From NCBI GenBank assembly GCA_963750895.1, contig CAVVSD010000008.1, positions 806,001-870,000 on the forward strand: DNA of 64,000 bases, written 5' to 3'. This stretch comes from CAVVSD01 sp963750895 (GTDB lineage: Bacteria > Actinomycetota > Thermoleophilia > Solirubrobacterales > Solirubrobacteraceae). Under the pieces are notes generated by a model. The model did not search any database. It saw nothing but the letters and a program-made list of their open reading frames with translations, and was not told the DNA's origin. A program made the translations under genes and the position numbers. How positions within the stretch are numbered: the stretch's first letter is position 1; every line of letters begins with the position of its first letter. Shown here piece after piece: positions 44,481 through 52,633 of this stretch.

Positions 44481-45952
44481 GGGACGAGCGCGCCCCAGAC
44501 CTCCTCGGCCGTGTCGACGACGAGCTCGAGCTTGGCCCACTGCGCGTCGGCGCCGATCTCGTTGCCGTCGGCGTCGGACGCGAAGCCGCACTGCGTGGAG
44601 AGCGCGAGACGGTCGAGGGGGAGGTGGCGGGCGGCGTCCTCGATGCGGGCGTGCAGCTCGTCGCGCTCCTCCATGTCGCCCCGCTTGGACGTGATGAGCC
44701 CGAGCACCGCGGTGACGTCCCCCGGCAGGAGCGCGAGCGCGTCGAAGCCGCCTGCGCGGGCGTCGTCGTACTCCAGGAGCACGCGGTCGACGGTGAGCTC
44801 GGGGAACAGCGCCTTGGCGAACGCGTCGTAGGGATCGGTCCCGACGAAGCGGCTGCGGTTGTTGCCGCGGCAGACGTGGATGGCGCTGGCCACCGAGTCG
44901 ACGCCCGCGAAGACCTCCTGGTCGCGGCGCACCATCTCGGTCAGCGCGGCGTCCGTGTCCTCCAGGTCCGGGCGGATGATGTTGAGGTAGCAGTAGTGCG
45001 GCGCGTCGAGCTGGACGTGGTCGGCACCCGCCTCGGCGAGCGCGCGGACGTCCTCCGCGGTCAGCTCCACGAGGTGGTCGAGGTAGTCCTCGCGCGTCGG
45101 GTAGGCGCCGCCGGAGACGGCCTCGCTCCAGTAGCACGCGAGCAGGGACGGCGCGGGCAGCGTGATCTTCACCTGGCGGGACGTCCGCTCGCGCACGAAG
45201 GCGAGCTCCGCGTCGGCCATCGTGCTCGTCCGCTCGAGGCGGCGGACCGGCGCGGGCGTGCGGACCTCGTGCCAGTTGCCGTCCTCGTCGCGGTGACGGC
45301 GGACGTAGCCGTCGGGGTCGAGCCCCTCGGTGACCTCCAGCAGCGTCGAGAAGAAGTGGCGCCGGCGGAACTCGCCGTCCGTGATGACCGGGAGGCCGAC
45401 GCGCTCCTGGTGCGAGATCGCCTCCTCGATGGCGGCGTCCTCGATGGCCCGGCGCTCGGTCGCGGTCGCCTCGTCGTAGGCCGCGCGGACCGCGGGCGGG
45501 CGCAGCAGGCTGCCCAGGTTGTCGGCACGGACGTGGCGGGCGGTCATGACCGCCCTCCCGCCACGGCCCGCGAGTTCGTCGCCCTGCGACGAACTCGCTG
45601 AAGATCGCGAAGCGATCTCCTCCTCTGCGGCGTATTCGTCGCGCTTGGGGGTGAAGATGCTGAGGTCGACGCACGGCTCGTCGCCGATCGTCTCGGCGAA
45701 GTGCTCGACGTTCGGGGGCACGACGAGCATGCCGCCCGGGCCGAGCTCGACCTCGTCGTCGCCCACCACGAAGCGGACGCGCCCGGAGACGATGTAGACG
45801 ATCTGCTCGAAGTGATGCGAGTGCGGGCGGGGGGTGTGACCGGGCGCGAGCGTCGTCCAGGCGAGGGTGGCGCCGTCGCCGGTGAAGACCTGCCGCGTCA
45901 CCCCGTCGCGCACCTCGGTGTGGGCCAGCCGGTCCAGGTCGGCGTGCTTCAC
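44477..45952 (-). CDS. Cupin / MetE-like protein, one ORF joined through a palindromic insertion
   Basis: A 491-aa ORF. Residues 1-110 are a cupin (HSHHFEQIVYIVSGRVRFVV, VVPPNVEHFAETIG, metal-type His residues). Residues 136-491 are a MetE-like barrel: NLGSLLRPPAVRAAYDEA, LPVITDGEFRRRHFF, zinc-type pair in AIHVCRGNN and Cys in LSTQCGFASDADG. The linker EIASRSSASSSQGDELAG is encoded by two perfect hairpins (45570-45618). ATG at 45547 has its own GGGAGG site and is a normal MetE-like start, so two proteins may be made. GTG 45952 has GAGGAGA upstream. Divergent from a second extradiol-type VOC gene. Confidence 0.75.
   Translation of the reverse strand: MKHADLDRLAHTEVRDGVTRQVFTGDGATLAWTTLAPGHTPRPHSHHFEQIVYIVSGRVRFVVGDDEVELGPGGMLVVPPNVEHFAETIGDEPCVDLSIFTPKRDEYAAEEEIASRSSASSSQGDELAGRGGRAVMTARHVRADNLGSLLRPPAVRAAYDEATATERRAIEDAAIEEAISHQERVGLPVITDGEFRRRHFFSTLLEVTEGLDPDGYVRRHRDEDGNWHEVRTPAPVRRLERTSTMADAELAFVRERTSRQVKITLPAPSLLACYWSEAVSGGAYPTREDYLDHLVELTAEDVRALAEAGADHVQLDAPHYCYLNIIRPDLEDTDAALTEMVRRDQEVFAGVDSVASAIHVCRGNNRSRFVGTDPYDAFAKALFPELTVDRVLLEYDDARAGGFDALALLPGDVTAVLGLITSKRGDMEERDELHARIEDAARHLPLDRLALSTQCGFASDADGNEIGADAQWAKLELVVDTAEEVWGALVP
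45570..45618. repeat. REP-like double palindrome inside the cupin/MetE-like ORF
   Basis: Stem one: GCGAGTTCGTCG (45570-45581), loop CCCTG, CGACGAACTCGC (45587-45598), 12 perfect pairs. Stem two: AGATCGC (45602-45608), loop GAA, GCGATCT (45612-45618), 7 perfect pairs. The pair encodes the low-complexity linker between two normally separate domains and keeps the frame open. It looks like an inserted palindromic element. No second copy was seen in this window. Confidence 0.6.
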
Positions 45953-45981
45953 GTGCGTCTCCTCAAGTCGGGAGGCGCGGA

Positions 45982-45993
45982 CTATATAGAGTG
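45982..45993. promoter_or_regulatory. Divergent promoter core ACTATATAGAGT
   Basis: Rightward, TAGAGT (45988-45993) ends eight bases before the VOC ATG at 46002. Leftward, TATAGT (45987 to 45982) leaves a 29-base leader with a Shine-Dalgarno before GTG 45952. This is one of the few AT-rich spots in the region, and both genes of the pair use it. Confidence 0.55.
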
Positions 45994-46001
45994 TGCGATC
46001 G

Positions 46002-46955
46002 ATGCCAGACCCCCTCCACGACGTCGCTCACATCAGCCACGTCGAGCTGCTCACGCCGCGCCCGCAGGAGAGCCTGGACTTCTTCCGGGACGTCATGGGG
46101 ATGACCGTCGAGGAGGTCGACGGCGACTCCGTGCACCTGCGCGGCTGGGGCGACTACCACCGGACGTCCCTCAAGCTCACCGAGGCTCCCGAGCCGGGCA
46201 TGGGCCACATGGGGCTGCGGACCTGGAGCCCCGAGGCGCTCGAGCGCCGGGTCGCCGCGATCGATGCGCTGGGCCTCGGGATCGGGTGGGTCGACGGGGA
46301 CGTCGGCCACGGGCCCGCCTACCGGTTCCACGCGCCCGACGGCCACGTGTGCGAGGTGCACTGGGAGAGCGAGCGCTTCGTCCCGACGGAGGACCAGCGG
46401 CCGGCGATGCGCAACCAGCCGCAGCGCTACACGGGCAACGGCTGCGCCGTGAAGCGGCTGGACCACATCAACCTCTTCTCCCGCGACGTCGTCGCCGACC
46501 GGACCTTCATGGCCGACGTCATCGGCTTCCGCCTCTACGAGATCAACGTCCGCGACAACGGCACCGAGACCGGCGCCTGGATGAGCCTGAGCATCGCCGC
46601 GCACGAGCTGATCTACACGCTCGATCCCTCGCCGCTGTCCGGCCGGCTGCACCACGCGGCGTTCTGGGTCGACACGCGCGAGGAGTGCCTGCGGGCGGCC
46701 GACATCTTCCTCGACAACGACGTGCCGATCGAGGCGGCGCCGTCCAAGCACGCCGCCGCGCAGGGCTTCTTCCTCTACGGCATCGAGCCGGGCGGCAACC
46801 GCGTCGAGGTCACGACCGGCGGCTACCACGTCTACGACCCCGAGTTCGTCCCGGTGGTCCGGCCCGAGGCCGAGCTCCTCAAGGGCATGGCCTGGGGCGT
46901 GCAGCTGCCGGAGTCGTTCCGGACGTACGGGACGCCGGTCGCCGAGCCGGCGTGA
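46002..46955 (+). CDS. Type I extradiol dioxygenase-like VOC protein (catechol 2,3-dioxygenase superfamily)
   Basis: A 317-aa two-module VOC protein. The N-terminal module is ISHVELLTPRPQESLDFFRD. The C-terminal module keeps the iron triad: His155 (RLDHINLFSRD), His217 (GRLHHAAFWVD) and Glu269 (GGNRVEVTTGGY). GNRVEVTTGGYHVYDPEFVP with the final tyrosines is typical of 2,3-dihydroxy-aromatic extradiol dioxygenases. It is longer and only distantly similar to the protein at 5790. Divergent from the cupin/MetE-like ORF through a 49-base region, so the two are probably co-regulated. ATG 46002 is preferred over GTG 45993. Confidence 0.82.
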   Translation: MPDPLHDVAHISHVELLTPRPQESLDFFRDVMGMTVEEVDGDSVHLRGWGDYHRTSLKLTEAPEPGMGHMGLRTWSPEALERRVAAIDALGLGIGWVDGDVGHGPAYRFHAPDGHVCEVHWESERFVPTEDQRPAMRNQPQRYTGNGCAVKRLDHINLFSRDVVADRTFMADVIGFRLYEINVRDNGTETGAWMSLSIAAHELIYTLDPSPLSGRLHHAAFWVDTREECLRAADIFLDNDVPIEAAPSKHAAAQGFFLYGIEPGGNRVEVTTGGYHVYDPEFVPVVRPEAELLKGMAWGVQLPESFRTYGTPVAEPA

Positions 46956-46965
46956 GTTTGTGACC

Positions 46966-46995
46966 TTGCGCACGATGTGCGCGGGTGCTTAGAGT
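46966..46995 (+). promoter_or_regulatory. Promoter with -35 TTGCGC and -10 TAGAGT for the methyltransferase pair
   Basis: TTGCGC (46966-46971) and TAGAGT (46990-46995) are 18 bases apart. An inverted repeat GCGCAC-GAT-GTGCGC (46968-46982) overlaps the -35 region and may be an operator or the upstream terminator. Confidence 0.5.
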
Positions 46996-47000
46996 CGTCT

Positions 47001-47016
47001 GAGACCGCGCGGTCTC
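47001..47016. promoter_or_regulatory. Perfect palindrome GAGACCGCGCGGTCTC, likely operator
   Basis: A 16-base perfect palindrome begins five bases after the -10 box, where a TetR-type repressor would block transcription, and 24 bases before the methyltransferase ATG. No regulator gene is adjacent. Confidence 0.55.
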
Positions 47017-47039
47017 CTCCCCTACGACAGGAGACCGAC

Positions 47040-48069
47040 ATGAGCAGCGTGCCTGCTCCGCCCACCGCAGCGCCGGCGGGTGGGGTTCCCGCAGTGCCTC
47101 CGACGGTCCAGATCTTCGAGATGTTCTTCGGCGTCCTCGTGACGCAGATCGTGCTGACGATGACCGAGCACGACATCGCCGGAGCGCCTGGCCGGCGGGC
47201 CGACGGACGAGCGGCGGAGCTCGCAGCCGCGACCGGGCTGCACGAGGCCTCGCTGTACCGCGTGCTGCGTACCGCCACCGGGCTCGGGCTCGTTCACCCA
47301 GGACGGCGACGGGCGGTTCGGTCTCGGTCCGCTGGGCGAGGCGGCTCGGCCAGTACGACCACCTCCCGTGGGCCGTCCCGGTGCTCGCGCAGCTGTCCGG
47401 CGTCCTGCGGACCGGCAAGTCCGGCATGCGATCTCGCCTACGGCAAGGAGTCTCTTCGATTCCTCGAGCGAACACCCGAGGACGGGCGCGAACTTCGACC
47501 AGGCATGATGCGCCTCATCCACGCGGCGAGGACGGCCGATCGCGGAGGCGTACGACTTCGACGGCGTGCGAGCGGTCGTCGACGTCGGCGGTGGCAACGG
47601 CGACCGTGCTCGCCGCCTCCTCGCGCGCCATCCGCAGATGGAGGGTGTGCTCTTCGACCTGCCATCGGTCGTCGGACGCGGGACCCGCGCTCGAGGAGCA
47701 CCCCGGTCGCTGGGAGGCGGTCGGCGGCGACTTCTTCGACGGCGTCCCGGCCGGCGGGGACGCGCTACCTGCTCTCGCACGTCATCCACGACTGGCCGCG
47801 AGGAGCGGGCGCTGCGCGATCCTCGGCAACTGCCGCGCCGCCATGGGTCCCGACGGGCGGCTGCTCATCGTCGAGATGGTCGTGCCGCCCGGCGACGAGC
47901 CGCACCCGGCGCAAGATGCTCGACATGCTCATGCTCGTCGTCAACGGCGCCGGGCATGGAGCGAACCGAGGCGCAGTACGCCGAGCTCCTCGATCGCGCG
48001 GGGTTCCGGCTGGAGCGTGTCGTACCAACGGCGTCGGCGGTGAGCATCGTCGAAGGACGGCCGGCATGA
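47040..48069 (+). pseudogene. O-methyltransferase (SAM-dependent, ring-methylating type) disrupted by ten extra bases
   Basis: ATG 47040 follows AGGAG. Removing one base at each of 47292, 47344, 47429, about 47538, 47683, 47764, 47799, 47818, 47912 and 47955 restores one 339-aa frame ending at TGA 48067-48069. The repaired protein has an N-terminal dimerisation/winged domain (AAATGLHEASLYRVLRTATG) and the SAM domain (VRAVVDVGGGNGD, GVLFDLPSVVGRG, DFFDGVPAGGDAYLLSHVIH, LLIVEMVVPPGDEPHP), as in plant-like and antibiotic O-methyltransferases. All ten changes are insertions. It overlaps the next paralogue (ATGA). Confidence 0.75.
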
Positions 48070-49072
48070 CCGGCGCCGCCGCACCTCCTGTTCCGCAGGT
48101 CCCGCTGTCGGCCCAGTTCATGGAGCTGGCCACTGGCGTGCTGGTGACGCGGATGGTCGAGGTCCTGATGCGGTACCGGATCGCCGAGCACGTGCACGAC
48201 GGCACGCAGGACGCCCGATGAGCTCGCTGCTGCGACGGGCCTTCCCGAACGCGGCCTGTACCGGCTGCTTCGGGCGTCGACGGGACTCGGCCTCATGACG
48301 CGCGACGGCAACGGTCGCTACGCCCTGACGCCGCTGGGCGAGATGCTCGAGGCGTGGGCCGGGACCGAGTGGGGGTTCGACGCGATCGCCGCCTTCCCCG
48401 AGGCGCTCGAGACCGGGCGCTCCGGCATGGAGGTCGCCCATGGGATGAGCACGTTCGAGTTCTTCGAGCACCACCCGGAGGCAGGCGCGAAGTTCGACCG
48501 GCTCATGCAGGACATCAACGCCGGTGAGCAGGAGGCGGTCGCGGACGCCTATCCGTTCGGCGGTGTGGAGCTGCTCGTGGATGTCGGCGGCGGCAACGGC
48601 TCCATGCTCGCCACGCTGCTGTCACGGCATCCCGGCTTGCGCGTGATCCTGTTCGACCAGCCATCCGTCATCGGCCGCGGCGCGCCCGCCCTGGCGGCGC
48701 ACGCGGACCGCTGCGAGGCGGTGGGAGGCGACTTCTTCGACGCCGTGCCGGCGGGCGGAGACGTCTACCTCCTCTCGCACGTCCTCCACGACTGGCCCGA
48801 GGACGGCTGTGTTCGGATTCTCGAGAGCTGCCGTCGCGCGATGCGGCCGGGCGGGCGCGTGCTGGCCGTAGAGATGGTCATCCCACCCGACGACAGCCCG
48901 CACCCGGGCAAGATGTCGGACATGGTGATGATCGCGTTCAACGGGGAGGGCATGGAGCGCACACAGGCGGAGTACGCCGAGCTCTTCGACCGGGCCGGCG
49001 TACCGCATCGAGCGCGTCGTGCCGACCGCGTCGCCGGTCAGCATCGTCGAGGCGGTGCCTCAGCCCAGGTAG
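48066..49072 (+). pseudogene. Second O-methyltransferase, paralogue of the previous gene, two extra bases
   Basis: ATG 48066 opens VPLSAQFMELATGVLVTRMV. The frame breaks at 48219 unless one G at 48209/48210 is removed, which gives TQTPDELAAATGLPERGLYR. It runs intact from 48217 to 48998, including LLVDVGGGNGSMLATLLSRH, VILFDQPSVIGRGAPALAA, DVYLLSHVLHDWPEDGCVRI and AVEMVIPPDDSPHPGKM. A second extra G near 48999 must go to yield AGYRIERVVPTASPVSIVEA and a TAG at 49070-49072. The repaired length is 334 aa. It would catalyse methylation of a small hydroxylated substrate. Tandem duplicate of the gene at 47040. Confidence 0.78.
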
Positions 49073-49311
49073 TTCTCCACGGTCCCGGCGTCGCGCTCGG
49101 ACGCGTCGTCGGGATCCTGGCCGGCGTTGCGCAGCGCGCGGCGCTGGCGCATGAGGTCCCACAGGCGGTCGAGCTCCACGCGCACCTCCTCGAGGCGAGC
49201 GTGCTCGTCGGGCTTCAGGCCGCCCTCGGCGCCACCGCGCTCGAGGAGCTTGTGCTCCTCGGCGACGAGGCCCTCGATGTGGTCGGCGACGGACTGGTCT
49301 GACTCGGGCAT
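49060..49311 (-). CDS. DUF2630 family protein
   Basis: An 83-aa charged helical protein: DHIEGLVAEEHKLLERGG, LKPDEHARLEEVRVELDRLW and DLMRQRRALRNAGQDPDDAS match the actinobacterial DUF2630 signature. No function is known. Its 3' end overlaps the end of the second methyltransferase by 13 bases, and it is divergent from ppx. Confidence 0.85.
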   Translation of the reverse strand: MPESDQSVADHIEGLVAEEHKLLERGGAEGGLKPDEHARLEEVRVELDRLWDLMRQRRALRNAGQDPDDASERDAGTVENYLG

Positions 49312-49344
49312 GAGGGAACCGTACGCCTGCGCCGCCCGATGATC

Positions 49345-49350
49345 TACCGT
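49345..49350 (+). promoter_or_regulatory. -10 box TACCGT for ppx
   Basis: TACCGT ends nine bases before the ATG at 49360 and no Shine-Dalgarno is present. Confidence 0.4.
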
Positions 49351-49359
49351 CCGGCGTGC

Positions 49360-50883
49360 ATGGCGACCCCCTCCGCCGAGCAGCGCACCGCGGTCATCGA
49401 CCTCGGGTCGAACTCCTTCCGCCTCGTGGTCTTCACGGCGGCCGACGGCTGGTGGAAGCGCACCGACGAGATCTACGAGGCCGTGCGCATCGGCGCGGGC
49501 CTCGGCGAGACGGGCGAGCTCGGCGAGGAGCCGATGCAGCGCGCCCTGCACACGATCGACGTGTTCGCGCACTTCTGCCGGGCGCTGGACATCACCGACG
49601 TACGCCCCGTGGCGACGAGCGCGATCCGCGACGCGCGCAACGGCAAGGCGTTCGCCGAGCGCGCACGCGAGCAGACGGGGCTGCCGGTCCGCGTGCTGTC
49701 GACCTCGCAGGAGGCGCTCTACGGGCATCTCGCCGCGGTGAACTCGACGACGATCGCCGACGGCGCCGTCCTGGACCTCGGCGGCGGCTCGCTGCAGCTC
49801 GTGCGCGTCCGCGAGCGCCGGCCCAACGAGCTGTCGTCCTGGCCGCTGGGCGCCGTGCGCACGACGGAGCGCTTCCTCCCCGACGGCGGCACCGTCTCGC
49901 GCAAGCAGCTCAAGACGCTTCGCGCCCACGTGACGGAGGAGCTCGGCAGCGCGCCGTGGCTGCCCGACGCGGGCGACCGGCTCGTCGGCGTCGGCGGCAC
50001 CGTCCGCAACCTGGCGTCCGCCGCCCAGCACCTCGCCGGCCAGCCGCACGTCGGGGTCCAGGGCTTCGTCATCACGCGGGAGGCGCTCGGCGAGCTCGTC
50101 GACCGCCTGGCGGGCGTGCCCGCCTCCGAGCGCGGCCGCGTGCCGGGCATCAAGTCCGCGCGCGCCGACATCATCCTCGGCGGCGCCGCCGTCGTGCAGA
50201 CGGTGCTCGAGGTCGGCGGCTTCGAGGGGATCGAGGTCACGGAGGCAGGCCTGCGCGAGGGCGCCTTCTTCGAGTCGCTGCTCCCCGGGCCGGACCACCT
50301 GTTCGACGACGTCCGCCGCGACTCCGTGCTGAACCTGGCGCGGCAGTACCGCGTCGACCGCGCGCACACGAACCACGTCGCCGCCCTCGCCCTCGGGCTG
50401 TTCGACCAGCTCGCCGCCCAGGGGCTGCACGACGGCGATCCCGGCGAGCGCGAGCTGCTGTGGGCGGCGTGCATGCTGCACGACATCGGGATGTCGGTCG
50501 ACTACGACGACCACCACAAGCACTCCCGCTACCTGATCCTCAACGCCGGCCTGCCCGGGTTCGCGCCGGCCGAGGTCGCCCTCATCGCGCAGGCCGCCCG
50601 CTACCACCGCAAGGGCCAGCCGGACCTCGGGGAGCTGGAGCCGCTGGCGCGCCCCGGCGACGCCGAGCGCCTCGACCGGCTCGCATGCCTGCTGCGCCTC
50701 GCCGAGGATCTGGAGCGTCCGCGCGACCAGAGCGTCCGCGCGGCGGACGTCCACATGCAGAACGGCGAGGTGCGGCTCGACCTCCAGGCCGACGAGGGCG
50801 CCGAGGTCGCGCGCTGGGCCGCCGAGCGCGAGGTGGACCTCTTCCGCCGCGCCTTCGGAAAGGGCCTCTTGGTCGCGTCGTAG
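49360..50883 (+). CDS. ppx: Ppx/GppA exopolyphosphatase/guanosine pentaphosphatase family protein
   Basis: A 507-aa enzyme. The N-terminal ASKHA domains carry TAVIDLGSNSFRLVVF, VRPVATSAIRDARNG, DGAVLDLGGGSLQLVRV and GVGGTVRNLASAA. The C-terminal HD-type domain has ACMLHDIGMSVDYDDHHKHS and AQAARYHRKGQPDL. This longer form acts on polyphosphate or pppGpp. ATG 49360 is preferred because the preceding in-frame ATG (49339) overlaps the promoter box. Next gene follows after nine bases. Confidence 0.92.
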   Translation: MATPSAEQRTAVIDLGSNSFRLVVFTAADGWWKRTDEIYEAVRIGAGLGETGELGEEPMQRALHTIDVFAHFCRALDITDVRPVATSAIRDARNGKAFAERAREQTGLPVRVLSTSQEALYGHLAAVNSTTIADGAVLDLGGGSLQLVRVRERRPNELSSWPLGAVRTTERFLPDGGTVSRKQLKTLRAHVTEELGSAPWLPDAGDRLVGVGGTVRNLASAAQHLAGQPHVGVQGFVITREALGELVDRLAGVPASERGRVPGIKSARADIILGGAAVVQTVLEVGGFEGIEVTEAGLREGAFFESLLPGPDHLFDDVRRDSVLNLARQYRVDRAHTNHVAALALGLFDQLAAQGLHDGDPGERELLWAACMLHDIGMSVDYDDHHKHSRYLILNAGLPGFAPAEVALIAQAARYHRKGQPDLGELEPLARPGDAERLDRLACLLRLAEDLERPRDQSVRAADVHMQNGEVRLDLQADEGAEVARWAAEREVDLFRRAFGKGLLVAS

Positions 50884-50886
50884 CCT
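50881..50886 (+). promoter_or_regulatory. -10 box TAGCCT, leaderless-type, for the DUF427 gene
   Basis: TAGCCT overlaps the ppx stop and ends six bases before the ATG at 50893. Confidence 0.45.
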
Positions 50887-50892
50887 CGGGGC

Positions 50893-51678
50893 ATGTCACT
50901 CACCCTTGGTAAGGGCCCGCTGGGCGGCGCCCCGGGCGGGGCGTTCAACTTCTCGCTCGACGACGCGCCGCGCCATCGCATCCTCTTCGAGGACTACCCC
51001 GTGCGCCTGCGCGCGAAGGTCGGGGACACCGTGGTCGTCGACACCGTCGGCGCCAAGCTGCTGCACGAGACCGCGATCAAGCCGGTCGTGTACGTCCCGC
51101 TCGCCGACGTCGACCAGACGCTGCTCACGCCGACGGACACGAGCACGCACTGCCCGTTCAAGGGTGACGCCTCCTACTGGACGCTGACGGTCGACGGCCG
51201 CGAGATCCCGGACGCGCTGTGGGCCTACGAGTCGCCGAAGCCCGACGCCGCGTGGCTGAAGGGCTACGGCGCGCTCTACTGGGACAAGGTCGACGAGTGG
51301 TACGTCGAGGACGAGCTGGTCGAGGGCTACCTGCGCGATCCGTACCACCGCGTCGACGTCCACCCGAGCTCGCGCCCCGTCGTCGTCCGCGCGGCCGGCC
51401 AGGTCATCGCGGAGTCGACGCGCCCGAAGATCCTCCTCGAGACGAGCCTCGCGCCGCGCGTCTACATCCCGCGCGAGGACGTGAAGGTCGACCTCGAGCC
51501 GTCGGACCGCCGCACCCACTGCGCGTACAAGGGATACGCGAGCTACTGGTCGGCCAAGGTCGACGGCGGGCTGCTGCAGGACGTGGCGTGGAGCTACGAG
51601 GAGCCGCTCGCCGAGTCGGCCGACATCGCCGGCCACCTCAGCTTCGACGGCGAGGCCATCGAGGTCGAGCTGGGCTGA
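50893..51678 (+). CDS. Tandem DUF427 domain protein
   Basis: A 261-aa protein with two DUF427 modules: VRLRAKVGDTVVVDTVGAKL to THCPFKGDASYWTLTVDGRE, and RPVVVRAAGQVIAESTRPKI to RTHCAYKGYASYWSAKVDGG. Each module has the diagnostic T-H-C-P/A-Y/F-K-G-x-A-S-Y-W block. The biochemical role of the family is unknown. It lies nine bases after ppx. A strong hairpin 112 bases downstream probably ends the transcript. Confidence 0.9.
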   Translation: MSLTLGKGPLGGAPGGAFNFSLDDAPRHRILFEDYPVRLRAKVGDTVVVDTVGAKLLHETAIKPVVYVPLADVDQTLLTPTDTSTHCPFKGDASYWTLTVDGREIPDALWAYESPKPDAAWLKGYGALYWDKVDEWYVEDELVEGYLRDPYHRVDVHPSSRPVVVRAAGQVIAESTRPKILLETSLAPRVYIPREDVKVDLEPSDRRTHCAYKGYASYWSAKVDGGLLQDVAWSYEEPLAESADIAGHLSFDGEAIEVELG

Positions 51679-51790
51679 GGACGGAGTCCCGCTCGACGCG
51701 CCGTGCCCGTGCGCCGCGCGGCCCGGACTGCCCACCGAGGGCGGACGAGCCGGGCTGCGCCACCGTCCCGAGCGGAACTCGATCGTCCGG

Positions 51791-51825
51791 GGTCTCCTGT
51801 TCATCTCCTGGATGAACGGGAGACC
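51791..51825. terminator. Long hairpin terminator-like structure
   Basis: GGTCTCCTGTTCATC (51791-51805) and GATGAACGGGAGACC (51811-51825) form a 15-pair stem with one G-U pair and a five-base loop. It lies in the 246-base gap between the convergent DUF427 gene and the 105-aa gene. There is no T-tract. Confidence 0.65.
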
Positions 51826-51924
51826 TCGCGTCGCGGCGCCGGCGGTCGCACCGCCCTCCGGCACCGTCCGCCCTCGCTGAGGGTCCGGACGCGGCGCGCG
51901 CTCACGCGAGCGGCGGCGCTGAGC

Positions 51925-52242
51925 TCAGACCTCTCGGGACCCGGGCGCTCCGACCGTCTGGGTCCCGACCGCCTCGACCACCTCGGCCTCCTCGGCCTCG
52001 GTCTCGAGGTCCTCGTCGTGCTGGCCGTCGCAGAGCACGCGGAAGTTGCCGGTGACGCCACCGTCGGACTGGATGGTGATGCCGGGCAGGATCTCCTCGC
52101 CCTCGTCGAACCCGAGGCGCTCCATGTCGAAGTGCGCCAGGCCGATCCCCCACGCGGTGTGCGTGGGGTTCTCGCGATCATGGGCGTTCAGCGCCATCTG
52201 GAACGCGCGGAGGTTCTTGGCGACCTTGCCCGTGTCGGCCAT
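51925..52242 (-). CDS. Small hypothetical protein, 105 aa
   Basis: An acidic soluble protein: ADTGKVAKNLRAFQMALNAH at the N-terminus, then HTAWGIGLAHFDMERLGFDE, LPGITIQSDGGVTGNFRVLC and a Glu-rich tail. The even mix of helix and strand suggests a folded small domain, but I do not recognise a family. No nearby partner is obvious. The ATG at 52242 is 24 bases from the stop of the next leftward gene upstream, so they may be cotranscribed. Confidence 0.6.
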   Translation of the reverse strand: MADTGKVAKNLRAFQMALNAHDRENPTHTAWGIGLAHFDMERLGFDEGEEILPGITIQSDGGVTGNFRVLCDGQHDEDLETEAEEAEVVEAVGTQTVGAPGSREV

Positions 52243-52265
52243 CGGCCGGAGGGTAGCGCGCGACG

Positions 52266-52481
52266 TCAGCGGGATGCGAGCGTCCGCACGACCACGCGCG
52301 GCTCGGGGTCAGTGGAGGTGGAGACCGGGCTGTGCCGCGGAGCCTCGACCGGGCGTCGAGCTGTCCGCTCCGCGTGATCCGCGTCCGCCCTCGCCGCAAC
52401 CGCGCACAGTGTTCGCGCAAGCACGAGCACAACGAACGCGACGAGAGTCCACACGATGAGGACGACGGCCAACACTGTCAC
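52266..52481 (-). CDS. Small single-helix membrane protein
   Basis: A 71-aa protein with one long membrane helix (TVLAVVLIVWTLVAFVVLVL) and an Arg/Ala/Pro-rich cytoplasmic tail. GTG at 52481 has AGGGAG eight bases upstream; GTG at 52490 is too close to that site. Unknown function. It may be cotranscribed with the 105-aa gene and is divergent from the NUDIX gene. Confidence 0.5.
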   Translation of the reverse strand: MTVLAVVLIVWTLVAFVVLVLARTLCAVAARADADHAERTARRPVEAPRHSPVSTSTDPEPRVVVRTLASR

Positions 52482-52633
52482 CGGCTCCACCTCCCTGACA
52501 CCTACCCCTGCCCCTACCGTGGGGCGGGAACTCGCTGGAATGAGAGTGATACACACACCCCGGCCCGCATTGGTGACACCGGGAAGAAGTGTGGGACTTC
52601 CTCACCCCGAAACGCAGAAAGGCTCCCATCCTT

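Noticed and set aside
42419..45601. Continuous 1061-codon ORF from the Mo subunit through the opposite gene
   Set aside because: The codons after 44468 are antisense to a convincing MetE-like gene, and one extra C explains the missed stop.
47181..47209. Possible compensating frameshift pair in the first methyltransferase (plus-one frame reads ERLAGGPTDE)
   Set aside because: The net frame is unchanged and the given reading is also open, so it is not required to repair the gene and was left out of the count.
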